The notes: a model not told the origin generated them from the letters alone. A DNA stretch of 64,000 nt from Corynebacterium sp. TAE3-ERU16 (GCF_019209935.1 NZ_JAHUTN010000001.1:124001-188000); one strand, 5' to 3'. Numbered from the stretch's first letter, positions 52,293 through 62,035 are shown. Made by a program: numbers and translations.

Positions 52293-55037
52293 ATGTCCCA
52301 GAACCAGGACACCACTGCCACGCCACCCGATGACAGCAACTTCGCGCTGATCCGGGACGGTGTCGCGTCGTATCTGAACGACTCGGACCCCGAGGAGACC
52401 CGCGAGTGGATGGAGTCGCTGGACGGCCTCCTCGCGGAAGCCACCCCTGATCGGGCACGATTCCTCATGCTCCGGCTCCTGGAGCGCGCCACGGCCAAGC
52501 GCGTTCCCCTTCCTCCGCTCACCTCAACCGACTACGTCAACACCATCCCGACGGAGATGGAACCCGAGTTCCCCGGCGACGAGGCCATCGAGCGCCGTTA
52601 CCGCAAGTGGATGCGCTGGAACGCGGCGATCATGGTGCACCGCGCCCAGCGACCGGGCATCGGTGTGGGCGGACACATCTCCACGTACGCCTCTTCGGCC
52701 CCGCTGTACGAGGTCGGCTTCAACTACTTCTTCCGCGGCAAGGACCACCCCGGCGGCGGCGACCAGGTCTTCTTCCAGGGCCACGCCTCCCCCGGCATGT
52801 ACGCCCGCGCGTTCCTCGAGGGTCGACTCAGCGAGGACGACATGGACGGTTTCCGCCAGGAGGTCTCCCGCCCCCAGGGCGGTATGCCCAGCTACCCGCA
52901 CCCGCACGGCATGCCCGATTTCTGGGAGTTCCCCACCGTGTCCATGGGTCTCGGTCCGATGGACGCCATCTACCAGGCCCGGTTCAACCGCTACCTGCAC
53001 AACCGGGGCATCAAGGACACCTCCCAGCAGCACGTGTGGGCGTTCCTCGGTGACGGTGAGATGGATGAGCCGGAATCCCGTGGCCTGATCCAGCTCGCCG
53101 CACTGAATAACCTGGACAACCTGACCTTCGTGATCAACTGCAACCTGCAGCGTCTCGACGGACCCGTCCGCGGCAACACCAAGATCATCCAGGAGCTCGA
53201 GTCCTTCTTCCGCGGTGCCGGCTGGTCCGTCATCAAGGTCGTGTGGGGCCGCGAATGGGACGAGCTGTTCGAGCGCGACAAGACCGGCGAGCTCGTCCAC
53301 CTGATGAACACCACCCCCGACGGCGACTTCCAGACGTTCCGCGCGAACGACGGGAAATTCGTCCGCGAGGAGTTCTTCAACCGGACACCGGAGACGAAGA
53401 AGCTCGTCGAGGACATGACCGACGAGGAGATCTGGAAGCTGAAGCGCGGTGGCCACGACTACCGCAAGATCTACGCCGCCTACCAGCGCGCGATGGAGAC
53501 CAGGGACCGCCCGACGGTCATCCTGGCACACACCATCAAGGGCTACGGACTGGGCCACAACTTCGAGGGCCGCAACGCGACCCACCAGATGAAGAAGCTC
53601 ACCCTCGACGACCTGAAGCTGTTCCGCGACAAGCAGCAGATCCCGATCTCCGACGAGGAGCTCGAAAAGGACCCCTACCTGCCGCCGTACTACCATCCCG
53701 GCGAGGATTCCGAGGAGATCCGGTACATGCTGGAGCGCCGGCGCAAGCTCGGCGGCTTCGTGCCCGAACGCCGTTCCTCGTACACGCCGCTCGAGGTCCC
53801 GGGCATCGACGCGCTGAAGTCCCTGCGCAAGGGTTCCGGCAAGCAGGAGGTCGCCACCACCATGGCGCTCGTGCGCACCTTCAAGGAACTCATGCGCGAC
53901 AAGGAACTGCGCCGCCGGTTCGTCCCGATCATCCCGGACGAGGCACGCACCTTCGGCATGGACTCCTGGTTCCCGACCCTGAAGATCTACAACCCGCACG
54001 GCCAGAACTACACCCCTGTCGACCACGACCTGATGCTCTCCTACCGGGAGGCCGTCGACGGGCAGATCATGCACGAGGGCATCAACGAGGCCGGTTCCAT
54101 GGGCGAGTTCATGGCCGCCGGCACCTCGTACGCCACGCACGGCGAACCGATGATCCCGCTCTACATCTTCTACTCGATGTTCGGGTTCCAGCGCACCGGT
54201 GACTCTATCTGGGCCGCAGCGGACCAGATGGCCCGTGGCTTCCTCCTCGGTGCGACCGCGGGTCGCACCACACTGACCGGTGAGGGTCTGCAGCACATGG
54301 ACGGCCACTCGCCGATCCTGGCCTCGACCAACCCCGCCGTCGTCACCTACGACCCGGCGTTCGCGTTCGAGCTCGCGCACCTCATCCGGGAGGGCATCGA
54401 CCGCATGTACGGCCCGGGTCGCGGTGAGAACGTGATCTACTACCTCACCATCTACAACGAGCCGACCCCGCAGCCGAAGGAGCCGGAGAACCTCGATGTG
54501 GAGGGCCTGCACAAGGGCATCTACCTCTACGATCCGGCCGGTGAGGGCGAGGGCCACGAGGCCTCCATCCTCGCCTCCGGCATCGGGATGCAGGCGGCGC
54601 TCAAGGCGAAGGGGATCCTGGCCGAGGAGTACGGCGTCCGGTCCAACATCTTCTCCGTCACCTCGTGGAACGAGCTCGCCCGTGACGGCCAGGCCCGCGA
54701 TCTCGAGCAGCTCCGCCACCCCGCGGAGGAGATCGAGGACCCGTACGTCCAGCGCAAGCTGGCTGACGTCTCCGGCCCGTTCGTCGCGGTCTCAGACTTC
54801 GCCACCGCGCTGCCGGAACAGATCCGCAAGTGGGTGCCCGGTGACTACACCACCCTCGGTACCGACGGCTTCGGATTCTCCGACACCCGCCGGGCCGCCC
54901 GCCGGTTCTTCAACACCGACGCCGAGTCCGTCGTCGTGGCTGTTCTCGCCGGTCTCGCCCGTGAAGGGAAGATCGACGTCTCCGTGGCGGACAACGCCGC
55001 CACGAAGTTCGAGATCACGGATCCGACGGTGGTCTGA
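52293..55037 (+). CDS. aceE: Pyruvate dehydrogenase E1 component, homodimeric type
   Basis: Thiamine-diphosphate-dependent decarboxylase that feeds the E2 protein encoded at 5309-7327. 914 residues, normal for the corynebacterial homodimeric AceE. The ThDP motif begins [10 protein letters not shown] near residue 252 and includes [15 protein letters not shown]. Other family segments are [20 protein letters not shown] and [16 protein letters not shown] at 52293 has CAGGAGG about 8 bases upstream. A long leader suggests regulation. A strong terminator follows the stop. Confidence 0.98.
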   Translation: MSQNQDTTATPPDDSNFALIRDGVASYLNDSDPEETREWMESLDGLLAEATPDRARFLMLRLLERATAKRVPLPPLTSTDYVNTIPTEMEPEFPGDEAIERRYRKWMRWNAAIMVHRAQRPGIGVGGHISTYASSAPLYEVGFNYFFRGKDHPGGGDQVFFQGHASPGMYARAFLEGRLSEDDMDGFRQEVSRPQGGMPSYPHPHGMPDFWEFPTVSMGLGPMDAIYQARFNRYLHNRGIKDTSQQHVWAFLGDGEMDEPESRGLIQLAALNNLDNLTFVINCNLQRLDGPVRGNTKIIQELESFFRGAGWSVIKVVWGREWDELFERDKTGELVHLMNTTPDGDFQTFRANDGKFVREEFFNRTPETKKLVEDMTDEEIWKLKRGGHDYRKIYAAYQRAMETRDRPTVILAHTIKGYGLGHNFEGRNATHQMKKLTLDDLKLFRDKQQIPISDEELEKDPYLPPYYHPGEDSEEIRYMLERRRKLGGFVPERRSSYTPLEVPGIDALKSLRKGSGKQEVATTMALVRTFKELMRDKELRRRFVPIIPDEARTFGMDSWFPTLKIYNPHGQNYTPVDHDLMLSYREAVDGQIMHEGINEAGSMGEFMAAGTSYATHGEPMIPLYIFYSMFGFQRTGDSIWAAADQMARGFLLGATAGRTTLTGEGLQHMDGHSPILASTNPAVVTYDPAFAFELAHLIREGIDRMYGPGRGENVIYYLTIYNEPTPQPKEPENLDVEGLHKGIYLYDPAGEGEGHEASILASGIGMQAALKAKGILAEEYGVRSNIFSVTSWNELARDGQARDLEQLRHPAEEIEDPYVQRKLADVSGPFVAVSDFATALPEQIRKWVPGDYTTLGTDGFGFSDTRRAARRFFNTDAESVVVAVLAGLAREGKIDVSVADNAATKFEITDPTVV

Positions 55038-55062
55038 CCGGATCGTCGACGCTTCTCGCTCA

Positions 55063-55107
55063 CGGGCTGTGCGCCCCGGAAAACTGGTTTCCGGGGCACA
55101 CAGCCCG
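55063..55107 (+). terminator. Terminator after aceE
   Basis: About 20-bp stem with one G-U pair, arms 55063-55083 and 55088-55107 (CGGGCTGTG and continuing), small loop, followed by TTTCTTCC. Confidence 0.88.
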
Positions 55108-55172
55108 TTTCTTCCGTCGACCTACGGTACGTCCCCCGACCGGCCAGCAGGATCGACACGGGGAGACCCCGC

Positions 55173-55178
55173 TAGTAT
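55173..55178 (+). promoter_or_regulatory. -10 element of the DUF1707 gene (leaderless)
   Basis: TAGTAT, 7 bases before the ATG at 55186. Confidence 0.55.
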
Positions 55179-55185
55179 CGGGACC

Positions 55186-55782
55186 ATGGACTCAACATCT
55201 GGCGGGCCGGGAGCAACCGGGGATCCGGGTGGGATCCCGCACCGCCGGTTGCGCGAGGAGACCGAGGCGGACCTGATCGGGGCCGTGGGACGGGGTCAGC
55301 TCGATCTCGGGACGTTCAGTGAGTTGTCCGCGGCGGTCTGGGCGGCTGAGACCCCCGACGAGATCCGGGCGACGGTGCAGCGGGTTCCGGCGCCGATCCA
55401 GAACCGCGCCGCCGTCTCGGACCCCGACCGGAGAACCATGAACATGGTGCTCGGGGACGTCTCCACCCGGGGCGTCTGGCACCTGCCCCGGGAACTGCGG
55501 ATCCGTACGCTCATCGGGGATGTGACGCTCGATCTGCGGGAGGCCACGATGGCGTCGGACCACTGCCGGATCACGTTGGTGAGCCTGCTCGGGGACTGCA
55601 CCCTGATCATCCCGGAGGGGGTGTCTGTGACGGTGACCGCGACGACGGTCCTCGGGGATTTCCGCACCGCAGCTGCGGGCAGGCCCACCGGCCCCGAGAT
55701 CGAGATCGGGGGGTTCAGTTTCTGCGGTGACCTCACCGTGAAGACCGCGGCTCCGGGGCAGACCTCGGTCACGGGCCTCTGA
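55186..55782 (+). CDS. DUF1707 domain protein with LiaF-like C-terminus
   Basis: 198 residues. The N-terminal DUF1707 motif (about 20-70: RLREETEADLIGAVGRGQLD, AAVWAAETPDEI) is followed by a beta-rich C-terminal region (about 90-198: LRIRTLIGDVTLDLR, VSLLGDCTLIIPEGV) like the cell-wall-stress LiaF domain. No membrane helix. Such proteins are common in actinobacteria and their roles are little known. ATG 55186 follows TAGTAT by 7 bases. Confidence 0.88.
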   Translation: MDSTSGGPGATGDPGGIPHRRLREETEADLIGAVGRGQLDLGTFSELSAAVWAAETPDEIRATVQRVPAPIQNRAAVSDPDRRTMNMVLGDVSTRGVWHLPRELRIRTLIGDVTLDLREATMASDHCRITLVSLLGDCTLIIPEGVSVTVTATTVLGDFRTAAAGRPTGPEIEIGGFSFCGDLTVKTAAPGQTSVTGL

Positions 55783-55803
55783 TTCAGCCTTCTCCGGTGA
55801 TCG

Positions 55804-56841
55804 TCAGTTCGCGTGCGGAACCGCCGGGCGGGTGGCGAGGATGGCCTCGTCGATGATCGCGTTGACCGCGTCCGGGGCCTCCAGCACCACCATGTGCCCC
55901 GCGTCGGGGATGACCCTCAGTTTCGCCCGCGGCCACAGTTCGACGGTGCGCTCCGCCTGCTCTACCGGCGTGACGTTGTCCTTGTCCCCGACGACGACGT
56001 AGCCGGGTATCTCGCTCAGGTAGGCGACGGCAGCGAGTTCCTGGTGGCTCTGCAGTTCCGGGAAGAAGCCGATGTACGTCTCGGCCGGGGTCTCCTGGAT
56101 CTGGTCGGCGTGGAACTCGATGACGTCGTAGTCGGTGTCGTTGCGCTGGAAGATCGTCACCGCCAGAACCGGCGCGAGCATCTCCATCATCTCCTTCCGG
56201 ATCCGGTCGGATTCCTCGGGGTTCCGGGAGATCACCCCGTGGACCCGGTCCGCGACAGGATTGTCGATGATCTGGGCGATCCCGCCGGAGGCCATCGGCT
56301 CCATCGCGGTGGAGACCGTGATCACGGCGGAGATCCGGGCGCGCAGGGCGTCGCCGCAGCGGCGCACGAGGCTCATCAGGATCATTCCCCCCATGGAGTG
56401 TCCGACGAGGATGATCCGACCGGTGGGGACCCTCGCGGTGATCACTGCGAGGACGTCATCCGCCGCGCCGTCGATCGTGCACCGTTCGGGGTCGACCTTC
56501 CCGGTGGCGCCGTGCCCGCGGAGATCGAGCAGCACGGACCGGATGTCGGGGTGGCTGTGGCGCAGATGATCCACCTGGAAGAACCAGGCTTCCGCGGTCA
56601 GTGTGAACCCGTGCACGAAGACGACGGTGGTGTCCGCGTGTTCCGGGCCGACCTCGTAGTAGTGGAGGTCGATCCCGTCGTTGGTCACGATCCCGCGACG
56701 GTCGATGTCGGTGAGTCCGGGGCGGATCCCCTCCGTCTGGATGCCGGCTCGGACGGTGCGCAGACCGGAGCGCCCCCACGGGGTGATCCGGTGGGAGATA
56801 CGGCGCAGTGCGTTGGCCGCGCGGCCGGGATCCAGGACCAT
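55804..56841 (-). CDS. Alpha/beta hydrolase
   Basis: 345 residues. Oxyanion motif VHGFTLTAEAW, nucleophile elbow VGHSMGGMI (Ser about 148), acid in VVGDKDNVTP and histidine in PDAGHMVVLEAP. LDLRGHGATGK is also typical. No signal peptide. ATG at 56841 with an AGGAAGG Shine-Dalgarno sequence. Substrate unknown; it is divergent from the acyl carrier protein gene, so an acyl ester is one possibility. Confidence 0.92.
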   Translation of the reverse strand: MVLDPGRAANALRRISHRITPWGRSGLRTVRAGIQTEGIRPGLTDIDRRGIVTNDGIDLHYYEVGPEHADTTVVFVHGFTLTAEAWFFQVDHLRHSHPDIRSVLLDLRGHGATGKVDPERCTIDGAADDVLAVITARVPTGRIILVGHSMGGMILMSLVRRCGDALRARISAVITVSTAMEPMASGGIAQIIDNPVADRVHGVISRNPEESDRIRKEMMEMLAPVLAVTIFQRNDTDYDVIEFHADQIQETPAETYIGFFPELQSHQELAAVAYLSEIPGYVVVGDKDNVTPVEQAERTVELWPRAKLRVIPDAGHMVVLEAPDAVNAIIDEAILATRPAVPHAN

Positions 56842-56993
56842 GGTGGCCTTCCTGATTGAGGGGTCGACGGTTTCGATCGATCACACAATACCGTCTCGGC
56901 GCCCGTTGGTATGACACGGTCACGTGCCGGTAGCCTGGGCAGTGGCACCACCGCCCCGAACCGTCTGATCAACAGCGAAGGACACCGCCCGAG

Positions 56994-57284
56994 ATGTCGC
57001 TCACCGAACCCATCACCCATGCCGCCGAACCGGGTACCGGAACACTGACAACCGTCGTGGACGTCATCGGCACCGCCTCGGGGCTCGAGCCGGAGGAGAT
57101 CTCGGGCGACTCCCGGATCTCGGATCTGGCCATCGACTCACTGTCCCTGGTGGAGATCGCGGTGCGCCTCGAGGATGCCTTCGGCATCCGGATCGTCGAC
57201 ACCGACATGGACCGTTTCGGCACGGTCGCCGATATCGTGGCGCTGGTCGACGAACGCGCCGCGGAGGACAACTCCGGTCAGTAA
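56994..57284 (+). CDS. Acyl carrier protein
   Basis: 96 residues. The phosphopantetheine serine is in LAIDSLSLVEIAVRLEDAFG (about residue 46), with an N-terminal extension of about 15 residues and a short acidic tail, as in AcpM-type proteins. It could serve fatty acid or mycolate synthesis; no fab genes are present in the window. GAAGGA lies about 14 bases before the ATG, and a TAGCCT hexamer near 56930 may be its -10. Confidence 0.94.
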   Translation: MSLTEPITHAAEPGTGTLTTVVDVIGTASGLEPEEISGDSRISDLAIDSLSLVEIAVRLEDAFGIRIVDTDMDRFGTVADIVALVDERAAEDNSGQ

Positions 57285-57318
57285 CGGGATTCCCCGTTCC
57301 GGTTTCCCGTCGCGGGAT

Positions 57319-57777
57319 TCAGCCCCACCCCGCCGTCCACCGGTCATCCGCTGGATTGCGGTCGAACACGGTCAGTTCGACGTCGAATCCGTGGGTGTCG
57401 CCCAGACCGTCCAGGAGCCTGGCCAACCGGAGCAGTTCGTTCCGTGCCCCGCTGAGCGGCTGACTGCAGTCGACTCCGCGCGGAACGGCGCACGAGCGAC
57501 TCCAGCCGGTGCACCAGTCCGCGGTCAGCGGATCGGTACCGGGCGGGGCCTGGAGGCCCGGAGTCGGCAGGCACACGGCCATGGCGGTCTCCACCACCGG
57601 ACGGAGGTTCACCGGAAGTCCGGTGATGGTCAGGCGTGCGTGGGTGGTGTTCGTGCGCGCGCCAGCGGCACGGTCCGGTTGTCCGGCGCCGGAACCGTCG
57701 CGCAGGGCAGGCGCGGTGGAGCATGTTGATCGCTGTGTCACGGATGTCCTCGCAATGGGCAGCACGGTGAACACCAT
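57319..57777 (-). CDS. Hypothetical protein, about 152 aa
   Basis: No family recognised. The C-terminal 100 residues have strong GC3 bias on this frame and read like a real soluble protein (RLTITGLPVNLRPVVETAMA, NELLRLARLLDGLGDTHGFD), with three cysteines near the middle. The N-terminal part has weaker bias, so the ATG at 57777 is uncertain and the true start may be nearer 57730. No Shine-Dalgarno sequence is visible. Convergent with the acyl carrier protein gene. Confidence 0.55.
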   Translation of the reverse strand: MVFTVLPIARTSVTQRSTCSTAPALRDGSGAGQPDRAAGARTNTTHARLTITGLPVNLRPVVETAMAVCLPTPGLQAPPGTDPLTADWCTGWSRSCAVPRGVDCSQPLSGARNELLRLARLLDGLGDTHGFDVELTVFDRNPADDRWTAGWG

Positions 57778-57956
57778 GCCAGCGTGAGCGGTCGCACGAT
57801 GTCTCCATCGTTCGTGCGCCCACGCTGGATGGTGCAAGACGAGGTTCGTCTTCCCCAACGGCCTCGGTCTGCGCTCCCCCGCCCCTGTCCGTCTCCCCGG
57901 TCACGGTGATCATCGATCAGGTGACGGCGGGCGATAACAGAAAGGTAACGGCGGAC

Positions 57957-58032
57957 TATCCTGACCCAAGTGTCAGGCAACACAGATCACACCGGCAACT
58001 CTCGACGACAACTTGATCCCCCCATTTCCTGA
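57957..58032 (+). other. -10 hexamer followed by a 20-codon open frame
   Basis: TATCCT (57957-57962) lies 7 bases before a GTG at 57970 that opens a frame of 20 residues (VSGNTDHTGNSRRQLDPPIS) ending at 58032. The spacing is the same as at the leaderless genes of the window. It may be a peptide gene, the start of a deleted gene, or chance. Confidence 0.35.
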
Positions 58033-58047
58033 ACCTCAACCTGAGGA

Positions 58048-58866
58048 TCAGAAGGTGGCCAGCTCCGCCCAGACCGTATCGTTCGTTTCCGACCAGAGCG
58101 GCTTCGCCCATTCGCCGAAGTTCCTGTCCGTCAGTACCACCATCGCCCGTTCCGTGGGGCGGTGCACCCAGAGATACGTGCCCGACTGCCCGAAATGCCC
58201 CACCGTGTCGGCGGGCATCCCGGCCCCGGTCCAGTGCGGGTCCTTCCGTCCACGGATCTCGAATCCGAGTCCCCACGGACAGGGCTTCTGCATCCCGTAC
58301 CCGGGAACCACCCCGTCGAGATCGGGGAACTGCACCTGCATGGCGGCGTCAACGGTCTCCGGGTGCAGCAGGGTCGGACTGAGCACCTCCCGGGCGAAGA
58401 CCGTCAGATCACGGACGGTCGATTCCGCGCCGTGCCCGGCGGATCCGGTCAATCTCGTCCGGTTCATCCCCAGGGGTTCGAAGACACCCTCCCGGAGATA
58501 CTCGGAGAACTCCATCTCCGCCTCCCCCGCCACCACGTCGGCGAGGATCTCGAAGCCCGCGGAGGAGTAGATGCGCCTGGTACCCGGATCCCGCTCCGGC
58601 TCCCGGGAGGCGAATCCCACTCCACCCGCGTGGGAGAGGAGCTGTCGGACCGTCGCCCCGTGGGGACCGACCCCGGAATCAAGGTCGAACACGCCCTCCT
58701 CCACCGCGAGAAGGAATCCCCACGCCGACAACAGCTTGGTGACGCTGGCCAGCTGATAGCTTCGTCCGGTGTCCCCCACGGTCGTCAGCTCTCCGCCCGA
58801 CACGACCGCGGCAGCGGCGTTGTCGACGGGCCAGGAGTCCAGGGAAGCGAGAGCGTTGAGGTCCAT
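58048..58866 (-). CDS. Beta-lactamase-like serine hydrolase (class C fold)
   Basis: 272 residues. Motif 1 is SVTK (SxxK, about residue 40), motif 2 is YSSAGFE (YxS/YxN position) and motif 3 is HFGQSG (HxG). Members act as esterases, peptidases or antibiotic hydrolases; there is no signal peptide, so a role as a secreted beta-lactamase is unlikely. ATG at 58866 lies 7 bases after TAGAAT. Confidence 0.9.
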   Translation of the reverse strand: MDLNALASLDSWPVDNAAAAVVSGGELTTVGDTGRSYQLASVTKLLSAWGFLLAVEEGVFDLDSGVGPHGATVRQLLSHAGGVGFASREPERDPGTRRIYSSAGFEILADVVAGEAEMEFSEYLREGVFEPLGMNRTRLTGSAGHGAESTVRDLTVFAREVLSPTLLHPETVDAAMQVQFPDLDGVVPGYGMQKPCPWGLGFEIRGRKDPHWTGAGMPADTVGHFGQSGTYLWVHRPTERAMVVLTDRNFGEWAKPLWSETNDTVWAELATF

Positions 58867-58873
58867 GCACGGG

Positions 58874-58879
58874 ATTCTA
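58874..58879 (-). promoter_or_regulatory. -10 element of the beta-lactamase-like gene (leaderless)
   Basis: TAGAAT on the minus strand, 7 bases before the ATG at 58866; the best match to consensus among these sites. Confidence 0.6.
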
Positions 58880-58970
58880 TCGGGTGTCGGGCCGTACCCC
58901 GCCCCGGTGCGGAGCCAGGCAGACCGTTGCACCGGCAGGCCCCGGGCGTCGGGCCGGCTCCCACGGCGAA

Positions 58971-59011
58971 CGGCCGATCCGACGGGCACGTGGTGTCCGT
59001 CGGATCGGCCG
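58971..59011. terminator. Terminator after the dicarboxylate symporter gene
   Basis: Perfect 15-bp arms 58971-58985 and 58997-59011 (CGGCCGATCCGACGG and complement), 11-nt loop, 39 bases after the symporter stop. Confidence 0.75.
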
Positions 59012-59050
59012 CTTCTTCCCCGGTTCCTGTCGGGGACGGGACCACCGGAT

Positions 59051-60424
59051 TCAGCGCTCGGCGCTGGCCGCCGTACGGTCCGAGGCGAACAGCTCCTCAT
59101 CGAGGATGCCCTCGCGCTTCGACACGACGGTCGGAACGAGTGCCTGGCCGGTGACGTTGACCGCGGTCCGGCCCATGTCCAGGATCGGATCGACCGCGAG
59201 GAGCAGCCCGACACCCTCGAGCGGAAGGCCGAGAGTGGACAGCGTCAGCGTGAGCATGACGATGGCTCCCGTGGTTCCCGCCGTGGCGGCGGAGCCGATG
59301 ACCGAGACGAAGACGATGAGGAGGTAGTCGGTCAGCTGGAGATCGATGCCGTAGAACTCGGCGACGAAGATCGCCGCGATGGCGGGGTAGATCGAGGCGC
59401 AGCCGTCCATCTTCGTCGTGGCACCGAGCGGGACGGCGAAGGAGCCGTAGGCGCGGGGAACTCCGAGTGCACCGACGGCGGTACGCTCCGTGACCGGCAT
59501 GGTGCCCATCGAGGAACGGGTGGCGAAGCCCAGCGAGGTCGCGGGCCAGACCTTGCGGTAGAACTGCGTGATGGACAGCCCGTTGAACTTCAGCACCAGC
59601 GGGTAGATGACGCCGATGACTATGGCCAGTCCGATGTATATCGCGAGCACGAAGCTGCCGAGGGAACCGATGGCCTCCCAGCCGTAGACGGCGACGGCCT
59701 TACCGATGAGCGCGGCGGTGCCGATCGGGGCGAGGCGGATGATCCACCAGAGGACCTTCTGCACGATGGCGAGCAGGGAGCGGGCGAAGCCGATCACCGG
59801 CTCCGCGTCCTTGCCGACCTTGACCGCGGCGATGCCGAACGCGATCGAGATGAGCAGCAGCTGCAGCACGTTGAAGTTGGGGCTGGCCTCCAGCGCATCT
59901 CCGGAGCCGTAGAGACGGACATCGAGCCCGAGGATGTTGCTCGGCACCAGGGACTGGATGAAGGCGGACCAGCTTCCCACGAAGCCGGGATCTGCCGCTG
60001 AGGCCACGTCGATGCTGGCACCGCGTCCCGGGTGGATCAGGAGCCCGACGCCGATGCCGACGAGGACTGCGGCGAGCGCCGTGACGGCGAACCACAGCAG
60101 GGTCTGCCAGGCGAGGCGGGCTGCATCGGTGACCTGTCGGAGGTTGGCGATCGAGGTCACCACCGCGGTGATGACCAGTGGCGGAATGAGCACCTTGAGC
60201 AGGCCGACATAGGCCGAACCGACGGTGGTGAGCGTCGCGGCGAGCCAGTTCCCGCCGCCCAGGGAACGGGAGACGAGACCGAGAATGAGTCCGATGATCA
60301 GGCCGTAGATGATCTGGGCGCCGAAACTCGTCAGCGGATTGGACCGCTTCCCGGGCTTCGTCGCCGCGTCGGGATCCCGGACATCGTCAGAGCGGGTCCG
60401 GGAACCGGAGATTGATGTAGACAC
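59051..60424 (-). CDS. Dicarboxylate/amino acid:cation symporter (DAACS family)
   Basis: 457 residues with eight membrane helices and two re-entrant loops. Conserved segments are ATRSSMGTMPVT (serine-rich loop), GATTKMDGCASIYPAIAAIF (corresponding to NMDGT, here KMDGC) and VDPILDMGRTAVNVTG. The family imports glutamate, aspartate or C4-dicarboxylates with Na+ or H+. GTG at 60424 begins the chosen product. Upstream lie a frameshifted remnant and a regulated promoter that might also read into this gene. Confidence 0.92.
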   Translation of the reverse strand: MSTSISGSRTRSDDVRDPDAATKPGKRSNPLTSFGAQIIYGLIIGLILGLVSRSLGGGNWLAATLTTVGSAYVGLLKVLIPPLVITAVVTSIANLRQVTDAARLAWQTLLWFAVTALAAVLVGIGVGLLIHPGRGASIDVASAADPGFVGSWSAFIQSLVPSNILGLDVRLYGSGDALEASPNFNVLQLLLISIAFGIAAVKVGKDAEPVIGFARSLLAIVQKVLWWIIRLAPIGTAALIGKAVAVYGWEAIGSLGSFVLAIYIGLAIVIGVIYPLVLKFNGLSITQFYRKVWPATSLGFATRSSMGTMPVTERTAVGALGVPRAYGSFAVPLGATTKMDGCASIYPAIAAIFVAEFYGIDLQLTDYLLIVFVSVIGSAATAGTTGAIVMLTLTLSTLGLPLEGVGLLLAVDPILDMGRTAVNVTGQALVPTVVSKREGILDEELFASDRTAASAER

Positions 60425-60425
60425 G

Positions 60426-60682
60426 TCAAATGGTCCTAACTGAAGATGGGTGTGTTGGTTCGGGGGCGCGGGTTCCCTGGCACGCCGGCACGCGGCCTGA
60501 GTTCTGTGGCTTCACGGTGTACCGGCGCAGGGCGGCGGGGCCGGTCGCGGTGACGGCTCGCCCGCCACGCTCCACGAGGTGGGTCAGCGACAGTGGCGCG
60601 ACATCCGCATGCCCGGACAGCAGCCCGTGACCGGGCCGGTCACGGTTCCGGGGGTGATGTTCACGGACTGGCGGAGGCTCAT
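60426..60682 (-). pseudogene. Frameshifted small gene behind a regulated promoter
   Basis: From ATG 60682 the minus strand reads MSLRQSVNITPGTVTGPVT, then reaches a stop at 60584 after 32 codons. With a one-base shift near 60620 the frame continues with high GC3 as DVAPLSLTHLVERGGRAVTA, TGPAALRRYTVK and on to a stop at 60426. I do not recognise the protein. It is either a broken gene or a leader peptide plus a second frame. TAGGGT lies 7 bases before the ATG. Confidence 0.55.
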
Positions 60683-60689
60683 GCCGAAG

Positions 60690-60737
60690 ACCCTACTCCG
60701 AACCGATCTGTCCAGTCAATATATACCGATCTGTCTA
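60690..60737 (-). promoter_or_regulatory. Promoter with two TetR-type operator copies
   Basis: Minus strand: TTGACT (60714-60719), 18-base spacer, TAGGGT (60690-60695). A 16-bp dyad TATACCGATCTGTCTA (60722-60737) lies directly upstream of the -35, and a second, weaker copy CGAACCGATCTGTCCA (60699-60714) fills the spacer. The two share ACCGATCTGTC and are 23 bp apart, on the same face of the helix. Confidence 0.65.
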
Positions 60738-60785
60738 TTTTTGGAAGGGTGCTTCAACCCAGTTCACGACACCTTTCAGTGGCTA

Positions 60786-61589
60786 TCAGTCCGAAAGGTC
60801 GGGATCCTCAGCGCCCGAAGCCCGCCATCTCCTGCGCTCCTCGGCGACGCCTTCCGCGTGGCCCTCGCGACGTCCTTCAGCGATACCGTCGCGCTCCCCC
60901 CTGCGCTCGGCGCGCTTCAACGCCTTCACCAGCTGCGCCGCCGTCATGTTGACCGGCGCCCACTCCGGATTGGCCGGCAGCACCCAGCCGCGCCAGTAGG
61001 CGAGGATCGCGAAGCCGGCGCCGCAGACCGTCGCCGCGATCATGCCCACGCCGTCGTGACCCGCCCAGTTGAAGACGACCATCGTCGTCGCAGCGGTGAT
61101 GGCCGGGGTGGCGTAGAGCGTGTTCCCACCGAAGATCGACGGGATGTCCCCGCAGGCCACATCCCGGATCATTCCCCCGCCGACCGCCGTCAGCACACCC
61201 ATGAATACGGCGGAGGCCGCCGGGAGCCCGTAGCTGAGCGCCTTGGTCGACCCGGTGACCGCCCACACCCCGAGGATCACCGCGTCCCCGTGCACCCGGA
61301 ACAGCTCCCACGCGCGCCCCTTCAGGTGGATGACCATGGCCAGCACACCGCCGGCGACGGCGACACCCATGTACATCGGTTCGGCGATCGCCGCCGGCGG
61401 TCCCTGCTGGAGCAGGGCGTCCCGGACCATGCCTCCGCCGAGCGCGGACAGCAGCGCCAGTACGGAGAACCCGATGATGTCGAAGTTCCGTTGCCGGGCT
61501 ATCGTCCCGCCGATGGCCCCGTTGAGCAGGACGCCGATCAGGTCGAGACTGCGGTAGATCCCCAGGATGGAGGGGTCGACAGTGAGCAT
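60786..61589 (-). CDS. TRIC-type cation channel family protein (UPF0126)
   Basis: 267 residues with about six to seven membrane helices and the duplicated signatures GGGMVRDALLQ and GGGMIRDVACGDIPSIF. Homologues include trimeric intracellular cation (K+) channels and YadS. The C-terminal 55 residues are a charged cytoplasmic tail rich in Arg and Glu (RRAERRGERDGIAEGRREGH) that is not part of the family core. ATG at 61589. Confidence 0.92.
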   Translation of the reverse strand: MLTVDPSILGIYRSLDLIGVLLNGAIGGTIARQRNFDIIGFSVLALLSALGGGMVRDALLQQGPPAAIAEPMYMGVAVAGGVLAMVIHLKGRAWELFRVHGDAVILGVWAVTGSTKALSYGLPAASAVFMGVLTAVGGGMIRDVACGDIPSIFGGNTLYATPAITAATTMVVFNWAGHDGVGMIAATVCGAGFAILAYWRGWVLPANPEWAPVNMTAAQLVKALKRAERRGERDGIAEGRREGHAEGVAEERRRWRASGAEDPDLSD

Positions 61590-61734
61590 GTGCCTTATCC
61601 GACCACGAATCCACCCCGCATGTCATCCCACCCACCGGGGGCGGCCCCGCAAACACCCCCGACAACCCGGCACACCCACCTGACACCACGGAACCGCGGG
61701 AGCACACATCCGCATCCCGGTGCCCCGGGAAAGC

Positions 61735-61768
61735 GTGATGTCCCGCTGCGCTCGCAGCGGGACATCAC
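61735..61768 (-). terminator. Terminator of tRNA-Met
   Basis: Perfect 16-bp arms 61735-61750 and 61753-61768 (GTGATGTCCCGCTGCG and complement), two bases after the tRNA 3' end on the minus strand. Confidence 0.75.
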
Positions 61769-61770
61769 GG

Positions 61771-61844
61771 TGGGGCCGCCGGGGCTCGAACCCGGGACCA
61801 GCGGATTATGAGTCCGCGGCTCTAACCGACTGAGCTACAGCCCC
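61771..61844 (-). tRNA. tRNA-Met (CAU anticodon)
   Basis: 74 nt, CCA not encoded. Acceptor GGGGCTG pairs with CGGCCCC (one wobble); anticodon stem GCGGA/TCCGC with loop CTCATAA; T-arm CCGGG TTCGAGC CCCGG. It lacks initiator features, so it is elongator Met, though an Ile tRNA with lysidine at CAU cannot be fully excluded. Confidence 0.9.
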
Positions 61845-62035
61845 GCGCCGACGCTCGGTGACCGTCGACCGGTTCACAGTATAACCGCGACGCCACCTCC
61901 CGGTCACACCGGCGTCACCGACCCCGGGCCAACCACCTGAAAAGATGTCTGAGGTGGCAATTTGCCATCCCCCACGGGCGCCGATATAGTAATTTTTCGT
62001 TGCCCGGGGCGCGCTCCGGGACACGATGAAGTCAT

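Noticed and set aside
52524..54719. 731-codon minus-strand frame opposite aceE
   Set aside because: Shadow of aceE caused by strong GC bias; no start signals or domains.
61771..61844. Initiator tRNA-fMet
   Set aside because: The acceptor end is fully paired and the anticodon stem lacks the three G-C pairs of initiators, so it is an elongator type.
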